Counted from the first letter of the stretch, positions 7,791 through 16,362 are shown. The stretch is 24,654 bases of DNA from an uncultured Eubacteriales bacterium (GCA_900551325.1 URVM01000034.1:1-24654), one strand, 5' to 3'. The notes: a model not told the origin generated them from the letters alone. Numbers and translations: made by a program.

Positions 7791-8969
7791 TTAATATTTA
7801 GCATAAGTTCTCATCCACAAAATCCCTAATACTAATAAAATTGGAAAGATCATTCCTGCTAAAAGTCCAGCTTTAAGTCCTAGCTCTATAACATCTGATA
7901 CAAGTCCGGCTACCCAAGGGCCCAAAGCTGCTCCTATATCTCCAAATACGGCAAGCATCCCAAACATAATTGTTCCACCTCTTGGATAAGTGGCCGTCGT
8001 CAAACTAAAAGTTCCAGGCCACATAAGACTAACTGCTAATCCACATAAAGCACAGCCTAGAAGAGATATAAATGGATTAGTTGCAAAGATAGTTATAGCA
8101 TAACAAATAACACAAAGGACTCCACTTCCAAGTAATGCCCTATTTAGATTAATTTTACTTCCCCACATGCCATAGGCCATACGCCCTATACCCATTAAAA
8201 CTGCAAAAAGACATGGTCCAAATAAATCACCTATCACTTTAGGGACCTGTAGACCTTGCTCTGCAAAGAGTGAGGACCACTGGGACATAGTAATTTCTGA
8301 TGCACCTGCAGCTAGCATAAGCATAAGTGCAATAATAAATCCTTTTGTAGAAAGGAGCTCTTTTATAGACATGGTTTTCATCTCTTCTTGTGGCTCAATA
8401 ATAGGTACTTTCATAAAACATGTTAAATTATAAAGGGGAATACTAGCCCATAAAATCGGAAGGATAAACCACATACTTCTCCCTATTACCCTAAGTAAAA
8501 GAGTACTAATCAGTACAACGCCTACCTGCCCCCAACAATAAAAAGAATGGAGTAAACTCATAGCTTGTGCTTTCTCATCACCAGGCAAATATTCTACAAT
8601 AGGACTAATGAGTACTTCAATAATACCCCCACCGATTGCATAAATCATAATAGCTATCATAAGTCCCATATAAGGGTTGGGCATAAGCTGTGGTAAGATG
8701 CCTAAACTTACAAGCCCCAATGCACTAAACACATGTGCCATCACAACAGCTTTTCTATAACCTATTCTCTCTACATATTTGACTGTCAATAAATCCACCA
8801 CAATTTGCGTACCAAAATTAATAAGAATAAGTCTCCCTAACATCTCTAGAGAAATATGGAAGCTATCTTGAAAAATAACAAAAAGCAAAGGTGCCAAGTT
8901 ATTTACAATAGCTTGAGTAATATATCCTAAGTAACACGCACGTAGCGTGTGTTTATATGTATACTTCAT
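7791..8969 (-). CDS. major facilitator superfamily transporter
   Basis: Twelve-helix MFS permease, 392 residues, in the cytoplasmic membrane. Seen: about twelve hydrophobic segments, the loop 2-3 region with VKYVERIGYRKAVV (a form of the MFS motif between helices 2 and 3), and a matching loop in the second half. AAGGAG touches the upstream ATG at 8975 but is 6 nt from the ATG at 8969, so I start at 8969. The substrate is not evident. An alpha-mannosidase gene lies upstream on the same strand, so a sugar or mannoside is possible, but a terminator at 9295-9332 and a candidate RNA gene separate the two. Confidence 0.88.
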   Translation of the reverse strand: MKYTYKHTLRACYLGYITQAIVNNLAPLLFVIFQDSFHISLEMLGRLILINFGTQIVVDLLTVKYVERIGYRKAVVMAHVFSALGLVSLGILPQLMPNPYMGLMIAIMIYAIGGGIIEVLISPIVEYLPGDEKAQAMSLLHSFYCWGQVGVVLISTLLLRVIGRSMWFILPILWASIPLYNLTCFMKVPIIEPQEEMKTMSIKELLSTKGFIIALMLMLAAGASEITMSQWSSLFAEQGLQVPKVIGDLFGPCLFAVLMGIGRMAYGMWGSKINLNRALLGSGVLCVICYAITIFATNPFISLLGCALCGLAVSLMWPGTFSLTTATYPRGGTIMFGMLAVFGDIGAALGPWVAGLVSDVIELGLKAGLLAGMIFPILLVLGILWMRTYAKY

Positions 8970-8984
8970 TGACATCTCCTTCTT

Positions 8985-9004
8985 TATGCTCCATTATGCT
9001 CCAT
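8985..9004. repeat. perfect tandem 10-bp repeat in the MFS leader
   Basis: TATGCTCCAT occurs twice in a row (8985-8994, 8995-9004). On the MFS strand each copy carries ATGGAG, giving an extra GGAG near the true ribosome site. It may be a recent slippage duplication. Confidence 0.6.
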
Positions 9005-9044
9005 AAATTTTTTACGCTAACTAAGTACAACTAAAATGACTATC

Positions 9045-9332
9045 TTTAGCTGACTAAACGGGTGGAAGGATGACTGTGGCTCATCCGAAAGCGGCTTATG
9101 CAGGTGGTTTAGAGCCTGTTAACGAGTGGGTAAGTAAGGTTCTTAGCCAGATGTTTGACCAAAGGGAGTTTCTGGCGTTCTTACGATCCCCGAGTTTACA
9201 GGCTCTTAGCCACCGGAAGTGGAAGCTTGAGGAGGAGTCACAGCCACCCTGACACCTAAGCAGACTAATCAAAGACATTCATTCCATTTACCTGAAAATA
9301 GCACCTTAGGAAAGTCCTTAAGGTGCTATTTT
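9045..9332 (+). ncRNA. candidate structured non-coding RNA, GC-rich, ending at a terminator
   Basis: This is most of a 368-bp gap between the MFS and mannosidase genes. About 9060-9255 is far richer in G+C than its surroundings and has no credible protein. Complementary pairs are visible in order: GGTGG (9061-9065) with CCACC near 9244; GGATGA with TCATCC around 9068-9086; AGAGCCTGT near 9111-9119 with ACAGGCTCT near 9198-9206; GTAAG with CTTAC and GCCAGA with TCTGGC enclosing about 9130-9184; and CCAC-GTGG near 9210-9222. A weak promoter (TTTTAC 9010-9015, 16 bp, TAAAAT 9032-9037) precedes it and a strong terminator ends it, which supports plus-strand transcription. I cannot match it to 6S, SRP, RNase P, tmRNA or a riboswitch. 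Related sequence appears at the right end of the window. Confidence 0.5.
9295..9332. terminator. bidirectional terminator between candidate RNA and mannosidase
   Basis: AAAATAGCACCTTA (9295-9308) pairs perfectly with TAAGGTGCTATTTT (9319-9332), with a 10-nt loop. It can end the plus-strand RNA and, in the other direction, the mannosidase transcript that stops at 9338. Confidence 0.9.
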
Positions 9333-9337
9333 GATCT

Positions 9338-12028
9338 CTATTTATTAAGACCAAGTGTAATGATTTGGTATGGTCTTACTGATACTGTATGTTCTACTTT
9401 ACCATGATTTTCTTCAAGTAAGTTGCTCATAAATACATTCATATCTGATGTAAGTGTAAGGCTTCCTTCTTTATCTGTTACAGAGTACCAACGTGTCATC
9501 ACATCACCCGCTTCACTTACTTTAAGTGATGAGTACATGATTCCACTATCTGCTACTGGCTTAATGATTGGTTCATATACCTTTACTTCACCTTCTTGCA
9601 TTGGTACTTGCATGCTAGCAAATGGAATTGCAAATTGATATGCTTCTACATAAGACTTGTGCATATCTTCTTCTACTCCATGAGGGAAGATAGCAAATTC
9701 TACTTCTTGGTTTCCTAAGCATTGTGCTTCTGGTGTTGGGAATACGCCCCAGTCTCCAAGTTCACGTGTGCCTCTATGGATTGTAAGTGCAATAGTATTT
9801 AAACCATCACGAAGAAGTTCATATTCGTTAAGTCCAATATTTGCAACTGTTAAACCAACATTTTCATCATGAACATTTATAAACATTTGTTGATGTTGTG
9901 CATTACATGGATTTCTCCACTCTTTGCTTGGTACTGTATCACGTTTTGCTACTTCAAAGATAGAGTCTGCATAGTGATATGGTGTGTCGATGTTTGTTGT
10001 AAAGAGTGCACGAAGTCTATGATCAAGTGCTTGGTTATTAAAGCTTGTTTTAACTTTAATACCTCTACCTAGTTTTTCAAGTGTGTAAGTTGTTGTAATT
10101 TCCATTGGAATTGTTTCAGTTACACGTTGTGCTTTTCTTCCATTGAACCATACAAGCTCACGCATTTCTTTATCAAGTTGTTCATTTGCTGATTTTGGAA
10201 TATCCATTGTAAGCTTTGTTTCAATAACAGCTACATGAGGAAGATTTTTCACTACACGGATCTCAGCTTTTGCATCTTTTGATGTAATAGGCTTTTCACC
10301 AAGTGGCATGAAGTAGATGTATTCATTTCCAAGATCACCATGATCTTCGTAAATACATTGTTCTTCGTATACTTTACCTGTAGCTTTATGTGTAATTGTA
10401 ATAGAACCGTTGTCTTCTACTTTTGCACTTAAGAAGTCGTTTTCTAAGATACGACCTTCTTTAATCATAGTACCTTCTACTTCTACTTTTTCCTCTACTG
10501 GAACAAGTGCAAGCTTCTTCATGCCGAAAGCTTCTAACTGATCTACTTCAACTGTTACTTTAAGTTTTTGACACATATATGGTTGTCTAAACTTATCTTT
10601 TGGAAGATCGTAGTTAAAGTGTAAGCCCATTTCAGTGATTTCACCAGCTACTTCATTACCTTCTTCATCTACAATTTTGTATGCAGGTACTTTGTAGTCT
10701 CTTGCATCATCAATAGCGCCTTGTACATAACCTGGCCCAAAATATCTTTTGAATACTTCAAGTTCAAGCTCTACTAATCCAGTTTTTGCCCATCCTGTTG
10801 GGTTTACTACGAAGAATGGTTCTGCATTTTCGCTAATGTTTTTGAACTTCATTGTATCTAATTTGTTCTTAATGAAATCCATTGCCTCATGAATAATATG
10901 AAGTGCAACTTGTTCAGCTTTTTCAAAACGTGTTACCATTTCTCTATGAACAGCATCTACACTACATCCACAAATACTATCGTGTGGGTGGTTTTGCATT
11001 AACACTTTCCAACCATATGTGAAAAGGTGGTGTGGATAAGGCATACCCATTTTGTAAGCAAGTGTTGCAATAGGCTCTGCTACTTTTTCAAAAAGTGTTT
11101 GACATTTTGTATTCATTTGTTTTAAGTAAATACGTGCTGAAGCAGTATTTGCAAGTGTACACCAACCATCTGTTTGTTGGCTTCTAAGCTCTCCGTGGAT
11201 TGTTACTAAGTTATCTGGAAGTTCAGCTTTAATAGCTTCAATATACTCAGGGAAGTTTGAGTGAATGAACTCTACATCTTTGAAGAATTCTCCAGCATTT
11301 CTTAGTGCTTCACTTAAGTCTGTTTGAACTGGTTGATGGTCACAGCCGTTCATAAAGAGCATATGGTCAGTAGAAGCAAAGTGTGCTGCACCTTCAATTT
11401 TAGAATTCCAGTATTCTACTAACTTTTCTTTATCTGTTGGTGCTTCCATACCGTTACAGTACCAGTTTGCAAAAAGTACACCAAGTACTTTAGAACCATC
11501 TGGACTTTCCCAGTACATTTCTGAATATGGAGATTCAAAAGCTTCCCCACTTACTTCGTTGTTAAATCCTGTAGGTTTAACACCACGACCAAATACTGCT
11601 GTTTCAATACCAGCTTGTTGTAACATTTGTGGTGCTTGACCCATATTACCAAATGAATCTGGGAAGTAACCTACTTTACATACATCCCCATAAGCAGCTG
11701 CATCTTTATGCCCTACTTGTAAGTTACGTACGTTTGCTTCACTGCTTGTAAGCCATTCATCTTGTAAGATATACCAAGGTCCAATGTGAATACGACCTGT
11801 CTGTATCATCTTTGTAAGTAATTCTCTTTTTTCTGGTCTTACTTGAAGGTAGTCTTCTAAAATAATTGTTTGTCCATCTAAATGAAAACTTCTATATTCA
11901 GGATCTTTCTCAAGTGTGTCAAGTAAAGTATCCATAAATTCGATTAAGAGCATATGATGTTTTTCATATGGTAAATACCATTCTCTATCCCAATGTGTAT
12001 GTGAAATAACATGCGCTTTTTTACCCAT
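9338..12028 (-). CDS. GH38 alpha-mannosidase
   Basis: Retaining glycoside hydrolase of family 38, 896 residues, cleaving alpha-mannosides. Seen: the zinc-site start HTHWDREW (10-17), with His and Asp ligands; GYFPDSFGNMGQAPQML (about 120-136), where Asp 124 is the expected catalytic nucleophile; and NHPHDSICGCSVDAVHREM, with the third zinc-site histidine. A long beta-rich C-terminal half follows, as usual for the family. There is no signal peptide, so it acts in the cytoplasm on imported mannosides. The ATG at 12028 has AGGAGG 8 nt upstream. Length and start resemble MngB-type enzymes, but mannosylglycerate as substrate is unproven. A GntR/LacI-type regulator is divergent 212 bp away and likely controls it. 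Confidence 0.93.
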   Translation of the reverse strand: MGKKAHVISHTHWDREWYLPYEKHHMLLIEFMDTLLDTLEKDPEYRSFHLDGQTIILEDYLQVRPEKRELLTKMIQTGRIHIGPWYILQDEWLTSSEANVRNLQVGHKDAAAYGDVCKVGYFPDSFGNMGQAPQMLQQAGIETAVFGRGVKPTGFNNEVSGEAFESPYSEMYWESPDGSKVLGVLFANWYCNGMEAPTDKEKLVEYWNSKIEGAAHFASTDHMLFMNGCDHQPVQTDLSEALRNAGEFFKDVEFIHSNFPEYIEAIKAELPDNLVTIHGELRSQQTDGWCTLANTASARIYLKQMNTKCQTLFEKVAEPIATLAYKMGMPYPHHLFTYGWKVLMQNHPHDSICGCSVDAVHREMVTRFEKAEQVALHIIHEAMDFIKNKLDTMKFKNISENAEPFFVVNPTGWAKTGLVELELEVFKRYFGPGYVQGAIDDARDYKVPAYKIVDEEGNEVAGEITEMGLHFNYDLPKDKFRQPYMCQKLKVTVEVDQLEAFGMKKLALVPVEEKVEVEGTMIKEGRILENDFLSAKVEDNGSITITHKATGKVYEEQCIYEDHGDLGNEYIYFMPLGEKPITSKDAKAEIRVVKNLPHVAVIETKLTMDIPKSANEQLDKEMRELVWFNGRKAQRVTETIPMEITTTYTLEKLGRGIKVKTSFNNQALDHRLRALFTTNIDTPYHYADSIFEVAKRDTVPSKEWRNPCNAQHQQMFINVHDENVGLTVANIGLNEYELLRDGLNTIALTIHRGTRELGDWGVFPTPEAQCLGNQEVEFAIFPHGVEEDMHKSYVEAYQFAIPFASMQVPMQEGEVKVYEPIIKPVADSGIMYSSLKVSEAGDVMTRWYSVTDKEGSLTLTSDMNVFMSNLLEENHGKVEHTVSVRPYQIITLGLNK

Positions 12029-12104
12029 TTTTTTATCCTCCTAGAATGTGGTCGTTAAGTCTATAAGTAGATTTTAGAGGATGGCTATTGTATAATCAAT
12101 GGCA

Positions 12105-12182
12105 TACACGTAAAAAGATGATAAACTTGATATACTTGATATAGTGTATACAACTAACGTACCAACTAGACTATGAACGTAC
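12105..12182. promoter_or_regulatory. divergent control region of mannosidase and its regulator
   Basis: Repeated sites lie between two divergent genes: a tandem 9-bp ACTTGATAT (12125-12133, 12134-12142), the palindrome TGTATACA (12145-12152), and two direct copies of AACGTAC (12156-12162, 12176-12182) 20 bp apart, two helical turns. TGTATACA resembles the GT-N-TA-N-AC sites of HutC/AraR-like GntR regulators. Which element is bound cannot be told from sequence. Confidence 0.5.
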
Positions 12183-12240
12183 TTCATATAAAAAACACCT
12201 TTTTACTTTATTCATCACTAGAAAGGAGATGTGTTCTACT

Positions 12241-13308
12241 ATGAAAAATGAACCACTATACATGAGTATTCGTAAGTATTTGCTTGAAATTATAGAACAA
12301 AATAAACATACACCTGATTATAAGCTGCCTTCTGAAAATCAACTGGCCCTTCGCTTTCATGCCAGTCGTATTAGTGCCAAAAACGCCATTTTATCTTTAG
12401 AAAAAGATGGACTGATTTATCGAAAACAAGGAAAAGGCACCTTTATTGCTCCAAAGGCTAGTGAATTTGAACGTCTTAAATCAGAAAAACAAAATCCCTT
12501 AGTAGCCTTTATTGTACCAGGTGTAGGTGGCAAATTTATTGGGAAAATATTAGAAGGCCTTCAGTCTTTTACTTTAGAGCATAGATTAAACTTAACTATT
12601 ATGGTTACAGGGGGTAGTCAAACTGTAGAAGAAGAAATGATTCGTGCTGCTGTACAAAATAATTGTCGTGGACTTATTATTTATCCTGTAGATAATAATG
12701 TTTATAATAAAGAAATCTTAAAATTAAGCTTGAATAACTTTCCTGTGGTTCTTGTAGACCGGTATTTAACAGGACTTGATTTAAGCTACGTAGCTTGTGA
12801 CCACTTTACAGCAGCTTATAATGGCACTTCCTATCTAATAGAACATGGGCATAAACACATTGGTTTTGTAAGCCAAGAACCTACCCTTGTGAGCTCTGTA
12901 CTTGAGCGCAGTCGTGGATATCAAAAGGCACTTGTAGATGCTATAGGTAGCTTTGATTCTAGGCTTCAACTTATATGTGATCACACTGATCCTAACTTTT
13001 TTGAAACCTTTGAAGCTTACCTACAAAATAACAAAAACCTTACAGCACTTATTACTACAAGTACAGGTTATGGTCTCAAGATTGTACCTTATTTACAAGA
13101 ACATCATATTCATATTCCTGAAGATTTAACCCTTATGCTCTTTGATAACGAATTTGAAGACTATCGTCATCTCCTCTCCTTTAATCCTCTCATTATTGAC
13201 CAAAATCCTTTTGAGATTGGACGTAAAGCTGGTGAGCTTTTGTATAGACTGCTTTATAAAAATCCTAAACCTAAAAAGGTTCTACTTCCTGAAACCATTA
13301 TTAAATAA
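12241..13308 (+). CDS. GntR/LacI-type transcriptional regulator (AraR-like architecture)
   Basis: Sugar-responsive regulator, 355 residues. Residues about 1-70 are a GntR winged helix: PLYMSIRKYLLEIIEQ, then KLPSENQLALRFHASRISAKNAILSLEKDGLIYRKQGKGTF. Residues about 80-355 are a LacI/periplasmic-binding-like sensor: LVAFIVPGVGGKFIGKILEG, VVLVDRYLTGLDLSYVACD, and HIGFVSQEP. This fusion is the AraR arrangement. AAAGGAG directly abuts an in-frame ATG at 12229 and is 12 nt from the ATG at 12241; I prefer 12241, although the spacing is long. Divergent from the GH38 gene, so it is probably that gene's local repressor with a mannose-derived ligand, by analogy. Confidence 0.88.
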   Translation: MKNEPLYMSIRKYLLEIIEQNKHTPDYKLPSENQLALRFHASRISAKNAILSLEKDGLIYRKQGKGTFIAPKASEFERLKSEKQNPLVAFIVPGVGGKFIGKILEGLQSFTLEHRLNLTIMVTGGSQTVEEEMIRAAVQNNCRGLIIYPVDNNVYNKEILKLSLNNFPVVLVDRYLTGLDLSYVACDHFTAAYNGTSYLIEHGHKHIGFVSQEPTLVSSVLERSRGYQKALVDAIGSFDSRLQLICDHTDPNFFETFEAYLQNNKNLTALITTSTGYGLKIVPYLQEHHIHIPEDLTLMLFDNEFEDYRHLLSFNPLIIDQNPFEIGRKAGELLYRLLYKNPKPKKVLLPETIIK

Positions 13309-13386
13309 AAAAGAAGGTGTTTCAATTAGATACTCCCTCATTCCCCCATATACTAGAACAACAAAATCTTATCATTATATAAAAAT

Positions 13387-13430
13387 AGACCTATGAAAGT
13401 AGAATTATCATTCTAGATTTTCATAGGTCT
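13387..13430. terminator. bidirectional terminator between regulator and antiporter
   Basis: AGACCTATGAAA (13387-13398) pairs with TTTCATAGGTCT (13419-13430), and TAGAAT (13400-13405) with ATTCTA (13410-13415) around a TATC loop. It lies between convergent genes. Confidence 0.85.
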
Positions 13431-13493
13431 TATACTATATATTAAATTTTAAAGATACCACTAGATAATACATTCCTACATATCTCTATTTAC

Positions 13494-15056
13494 CTAGGCA
13501 GATACACTTTTACTACTTTCTTTTTTAGCTTCTTTTTTAAGAGCTAATTTATGTAACATAATAATACTTACAATAAGTAATCCAATAGATACTCCAAGTG
13601 TAAGCCACATATTCTTTGTTATACCTGCTACTAAGTAACCAACAAAGCAACAACCTGCTACTAAAAGTGCATAAGGCATTTGTGTAGACACATGGTCAAT
13701 ATGGTTACAAGCAGCACCTGTAGAAGAGAGAATAGTTGTATCAGAAATAGGTGAACAATGATCTCCAAATACAGAACCTGCTAGTGTAGCAGAAATAGAA
13801 ATAACTGTAAGTTCAGGTGCTACAGCTTGACAAACAACAGCTACAATTGGAATTAATATTCCAAAAGTTCCCCAAGATGTTCCCATAGCAAAAGATAAGA
13901 ACCCTGCGACTATAAATATAATAGCTGGTATAAAGATAGGTGGCATATTAGATGCTTGAACAACTGCTCCTACATATTCACCTGTACTTAAAAGGTCACG
14001 GCATACACCACTAATGGTCCATGCTAAAGTTAAAATAATAAAGGCAGGTACCATAGATTTTATACCTACTCCTATCCCATCCATAAACTCTTTAAAAGAA
14101 AGAAGTTTACGTGGAACAAAAAGTACAAATGCCACCATTAAAGCACCAAAACCACCTAATGTAAGGGCTGGACCTGCATCTGTATTTCCAAAGCCTTCAG
14201 CAAGAGTCATACCACCTTCAAAGTAGCCTCCAACATAGAGCATGGCTAAAACAGAAAAGATAATAAGAGCAAAAATAGGAATAAGTAAATCAAATACTCT
14301 TCCTTTCTCAGATACATTTAACTGAGCCAGCTCATCTTCTTCTTTTCCACCATTTCCATTTTGCTCATCGCTCTCATTTAGAGCCTGATGTTCAAATACT
14401 TCCATTGGGCCAAAATCTAAATTTGTTGCTGCAAGGATAACAACCATAATTAAAGTTAAAATAGCATATAGATTATAAGGTATAGAATGAATAAATGTTT
14501 CCATACCATTTAATCCTGCTAAACCATCCATTTGAGAAATAACAGAGGCTGCCCAAGATGAAATAGGTGCAATAATACAAACAGGTGCAGCTGTAGCATC
14601 TATAATATAGGCAAGCTTTGCACGAGAAATACGATGCTTATCTGTTACTGGTCGCATAACTGTCCCGATTGTTAAACAGTTAAAATAATCATCAATAAAA
14701 ATAAGTACTCCAAGAGCTGAAGTAGCAAGCTGTGCTCCACTTCTTGATTTAATCTTTGAAGCTGCCCAGCTACCATAGGCCTTTGAACCTCCTGCCATTG
14801 TTACAACAGCAACTAAAGAGCCTAAAAAAGCTAAAAAGAGTATAATTGGTGTATTATCTCCCATTTTTTCTGCCATCAATCTAAAAGCTACACTTACTGT
14901 GCCTACAAGTCCCTCACCTGTATGCATGGCATAAATAAAAGTACCAGATAAAATCCCAATAATAAGTGAAGATATAACTTCTTTTGTTACAAGTGCCAGT
15001 GTTATGGCAATAATTGGCGGTAATATGCCTAACCACCCTACATCAATCGCTTCCAT
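13494..15056 (-). CDS. NhaC-family Na+/H+ antiporter
   Basis: Polytopic membrane antiporter, 520 residues, of the NhaC/ion-transporter superfamily. Seen: many hydrophobic helices and conserved loops FIDDYFNCLTIGTVMRPVTD and IIAPISSWAASVI in the first half, then MGTSWGTFGILIPI and AGSVFGDHCSPISDTTILSS in the second half, the typical NhaC signatures with charged residues inside helices. A hydrophilic acidic loop (NESDEQNGNGGKEEDEL) joins the halves. AAGGGAG precedes the ATG at 15056 by about 7 nt. It is alone, without operon partners. Relatives include malate/lactate antiporters and amino-acid transporters, so sodium-proton exchange is the family default, not proven. Confidence 0.88.
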   Translation of the reverse strand: MEAIDVGWLGILPPIIAITLALVTKEVISSLIIGILSGTFIYAMHTGEGLVGTVSVAFRLMAEKMGDNTPIILFLAFLGSLVAVVTMAGGSKAYGSWAASKIKSRSGAQLATSALGVLIFIDDYFNCLTIGTVMRPVTDKHRISRAKLAYIIDATAAPVCIIAPISSWAASVISQMDGLAGLNGMETFIHSIPYNLYAILTLIMVVILAATNLDFGPMEVFEHQALNESDEQNGNGGKEEDELAQLNVSEKGRVFDLLIPIFALIIFSVLAMLYVGGYFEGGMTLAEGFGNTDAGPALTLGGFGALMVAFVLFVPRKLLSFKEFMDGIGVGIKSMVPAFIILTLAWTISGVCRDLLSTGEYVGAVVQASNMPPIFIPAIIFIVAGFLSFAMGTSWGTFGILIPIVAVVCQAVAPELTVISISATLAGSVFGDHCSPISDTTILSSTGAACNHIDHVSTQMPYALLVAGCCFVGYLVAGITKNMWLTLGVSIGLLIVSIIMLHKLALKKEAKKESSKSVSA

Positions 15057-15169
15057 ATTTATTCTCCCTTTCGTATCAATTTATCACCAAATATAATACC
15101 ATATTTTCTTAATATATAGTATAAAATTAAATATTATATTATTTTATATTTAAGTATGTCAAAAAAATA

Positions 15170-15191
15170 AACCTAGATCAAAATCTAGGTT
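15170..15191 (-). terminator. terminator of the TetR-VOC transcript
   Basis: On the minus strand AACCTAGAT, a 4-nt loop and ATCTAGGTT (arms 15183-15191 and 15170-15178) are followed by TATTTTTTTG. Confidence 0.85.
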
Positions 15192-15192
15192 A

Positions 15193-15260
15193 TTTTATGT
15201 TTACTTTTATATCTGCTTTTATGTTTGCTTCTATGTTTATTTTTATTTTTACTTCTACTT
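15193..15260. repeat. low-complexity 12-bp degenerate repeats
   Basis: Directly after the VOC stop, the minus strand reads as imperfect 12-mers (AAACATAGAAGC, AAACATAAAAGC, AGATATAAAAGT, AAACATAAAATA), preceded by AAGTAGAAGTAG. One strand is almost free of C and the other of G. Probably slippage-derived, untranslated 3' sequence. Confidence 0.6.
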
Positions 15261-15626
15261 CTATTTTGCTTCTACTAATTGTACTTCTATTCCATTTGGA
15301 TCTTTTACAAAACAAAATCTTACATGTGGTGTTGGTGAAAATGGACCTTTTATTACTTTTATTTGTTTACTTTCTAGATATGTTATCATCTCATCCAAGT
15401 TTTTCACCTCAATACCAATTGAAAGACCTTCTACTTTGGGCATTTTAGAATCATTAGGTTTATATAAAAGTTCTATTTTAGTCTTATTTTCTTCTCCTAG
15501 CATAACAATTTCTATATTAACCCCATCACCATGTCTTGTATGGATAGGTAGTCCTAATACTTCATGATAAAAATTAAGTGATTCTTTCATATTGTTTACA
15601 TGTAAGGTAATCCAGCAAAAATTCAT
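15261..15626 (-). CDS. VOC-superfamily (glyoxalase/bleomycin-resistance fold) protein
   Basis: Small metal-dependent enzyme or binding protein with the VOC fold, 121 residues, normal for a single two-module unit. Seen: module 1, MNFCWITLHVNNMKESLNFY followed by HEVLGLPI and KIELLY, and module 2, LSIGIEVKNLDEMITYLES ending FVKDPNGIEVQLVEAK, the standard VOC C-terminus. AAGGAG lies 7 nt before the ATG at 15626. It starts 31 bp after the TetR stop on the same strand and is probably cotranscribed with it. Glyoxalase, dioxygenase and drug-binding roles cannot be told apart; the drug-efflux neighbourhood slightly favours a detoxification role. Confidence 0.85.
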   Translation of the reverse strand: MNFCWITLHVNNMKESLNFYHEVLGLPIHTRHGDGVNIEIVMLGEENKTKIELLYKPNDSKMPKVEGLSIGIEVKNLDEMITYLESKQIKVIKGPFSPTPHVRFCFVKDPNGIEVQLVEAK

Positions 15627-15657
15627 ATCTTATCTCCTTAAATTAGTTTTTATATTA

Positions 15658-16245
15658 CTATATTTTTTCAAGTAGCCCCAATGTTTCATGAAACACTTTT
15701 TGCCCCTTTTGAGTAAGCTGAGGATAAATCATTCCCCATAATACTTTAAGTTCATCATCTCTAAAATATTCTATGCCATGTACACAAGTAAGTCTTAATA
15801 CACCTATAAGCTTATCCCATTGTCCATTAAATACTTCTTCTTTCATAAGGCCTACCTTATATAGATTGTTAAAGCTTCCTTTTAAAGTTCTACACCAATC
15901 ACTCATAACATTTAGTTGGATCTCATAAACTTTAGGTGATATTTGTGCTAGTTGGTTGTAATGACGAAAATAATACTGATTTTTACTTTGGTGTTCTAAT
16001 ATACGTTTAAAAAATGAGTTAAGCTCCTCTAAGGTTTTAGCTTCTACTCCTTTTTTATAATGGGTATGCTGTTCTAACACAACAGCTTCTACCAAGTCTT
16101 CTTTTCTTTTAAAATGATAAGTCAAATTCCCTACGCTTATTCCAAGTGTATCCGCAATATGACGCATAGAAACTTCATTATATCCATTTGTATTAAATAA
16201 CTCACGTGCCTTCATTAAAATCTCTGATTTCAAATCTTTTTTCAT
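15658..16245 (-). CDS. TetR-family transcriptional repressor
   Basis: One-component repressor, 195 residues. The N-terminal helix-turn-helix is clear: ILMKARELFNTNGYNEVSMR followed by HIADTLGISVGNLTYHFKRKEDL (about residues 9-51). A helical ligand domain follows. The frame is open to 16290, but AAGGAG lies 7 nt before the ATG at 16245, and the upstream stretch overlaps the operator and its own -10 box, so I start at 16245. It is divergent from a MATE efflux gene and shares its control region, with two copies of TAGTAC-N4-GTACTA. It very likely represses both genes and responds to a substrate of the pump. The VOC gene downstream probably belongs to the same transcript. Confidence 0.93.
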   Translation of the reverse strand: MKKDLKSEILMKARELFNTNGYNEVSMRHIADTLGISVGNLTYHFKRKEDLVEAVVLEQHTHYKKGVEAKTLEELNSFFKRILEHQSKNQYYFRHYNQLAQISPKVYEIQLNVMSDWCRTLKGSFNNLYKVGLMKEEVFNGQWDKLIGVLRLTCVHGIEYFRDDELKVLWGMIYPQLTQKGQKVFHETLGLLEKI

Positions 16246-16283
16246 CACCAAGCTCCTTTTGATGCCCCATACATAACTTTTTA

Positions 16284-16341
16284 TTGACATTCTAGTACAT
16301 GCGTACTAAAATGTCAATGGAACACTAGTACGTATGTACTA
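16284..16341. promoter_or_regulatory. face-to-face TetR/MATE promoters with two palindromic operators
   Basis: Plus strand, for MATE: TTGACA (16284-16289), 17 bp, TAAAAT (16307-16312). Minus strand, for tetR: TTGACA (16317-16312), 17 bp, TAGAAT (16294-16289). The two promoters therefore occupy the same 34 bp, which is a near-perfect palindrome. Operator 1, TAGTACATGCGTACTA (16293-16308), fills both spacers; operator 2, TAGTACGTATGTACTA (16326-16341), lies 33 bp away just past the expected MATE start. Both fit TAGTAC-N4-GTACTA. Confidence 0.93.
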
Positions 16342-16362
16342 ATTAAAACTGGAGGCTTAACT

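Noticed and set aside
9061..9120. GGTGG motifs suggesting a T-box leader
   Set aside because: The T-box sequence AGGGTGGNACCGCG is absent, and neither flanking gene is a typical T-box target.
9070..9278. Two 60-codon frames, one on each strand, in the GC-rich region
   Set aside because: They overlap each other, have no good ribosome site, have odd composition, and the region is better explained by RNA structure.
9309..9317. GGAAAGTCC, which resembles a piece of the RNase P RNA core
   Set aside because: It is in the loop of a terminator and no other RNase P motif is nearby.
16246..16290. 15-codon N-terminal extension of the TetR protein
   Set aside because: It overlaps the -10 box and the operator region and has no ribosome site, while the ATG at 16245 has AAGGAG at ideal spacing.
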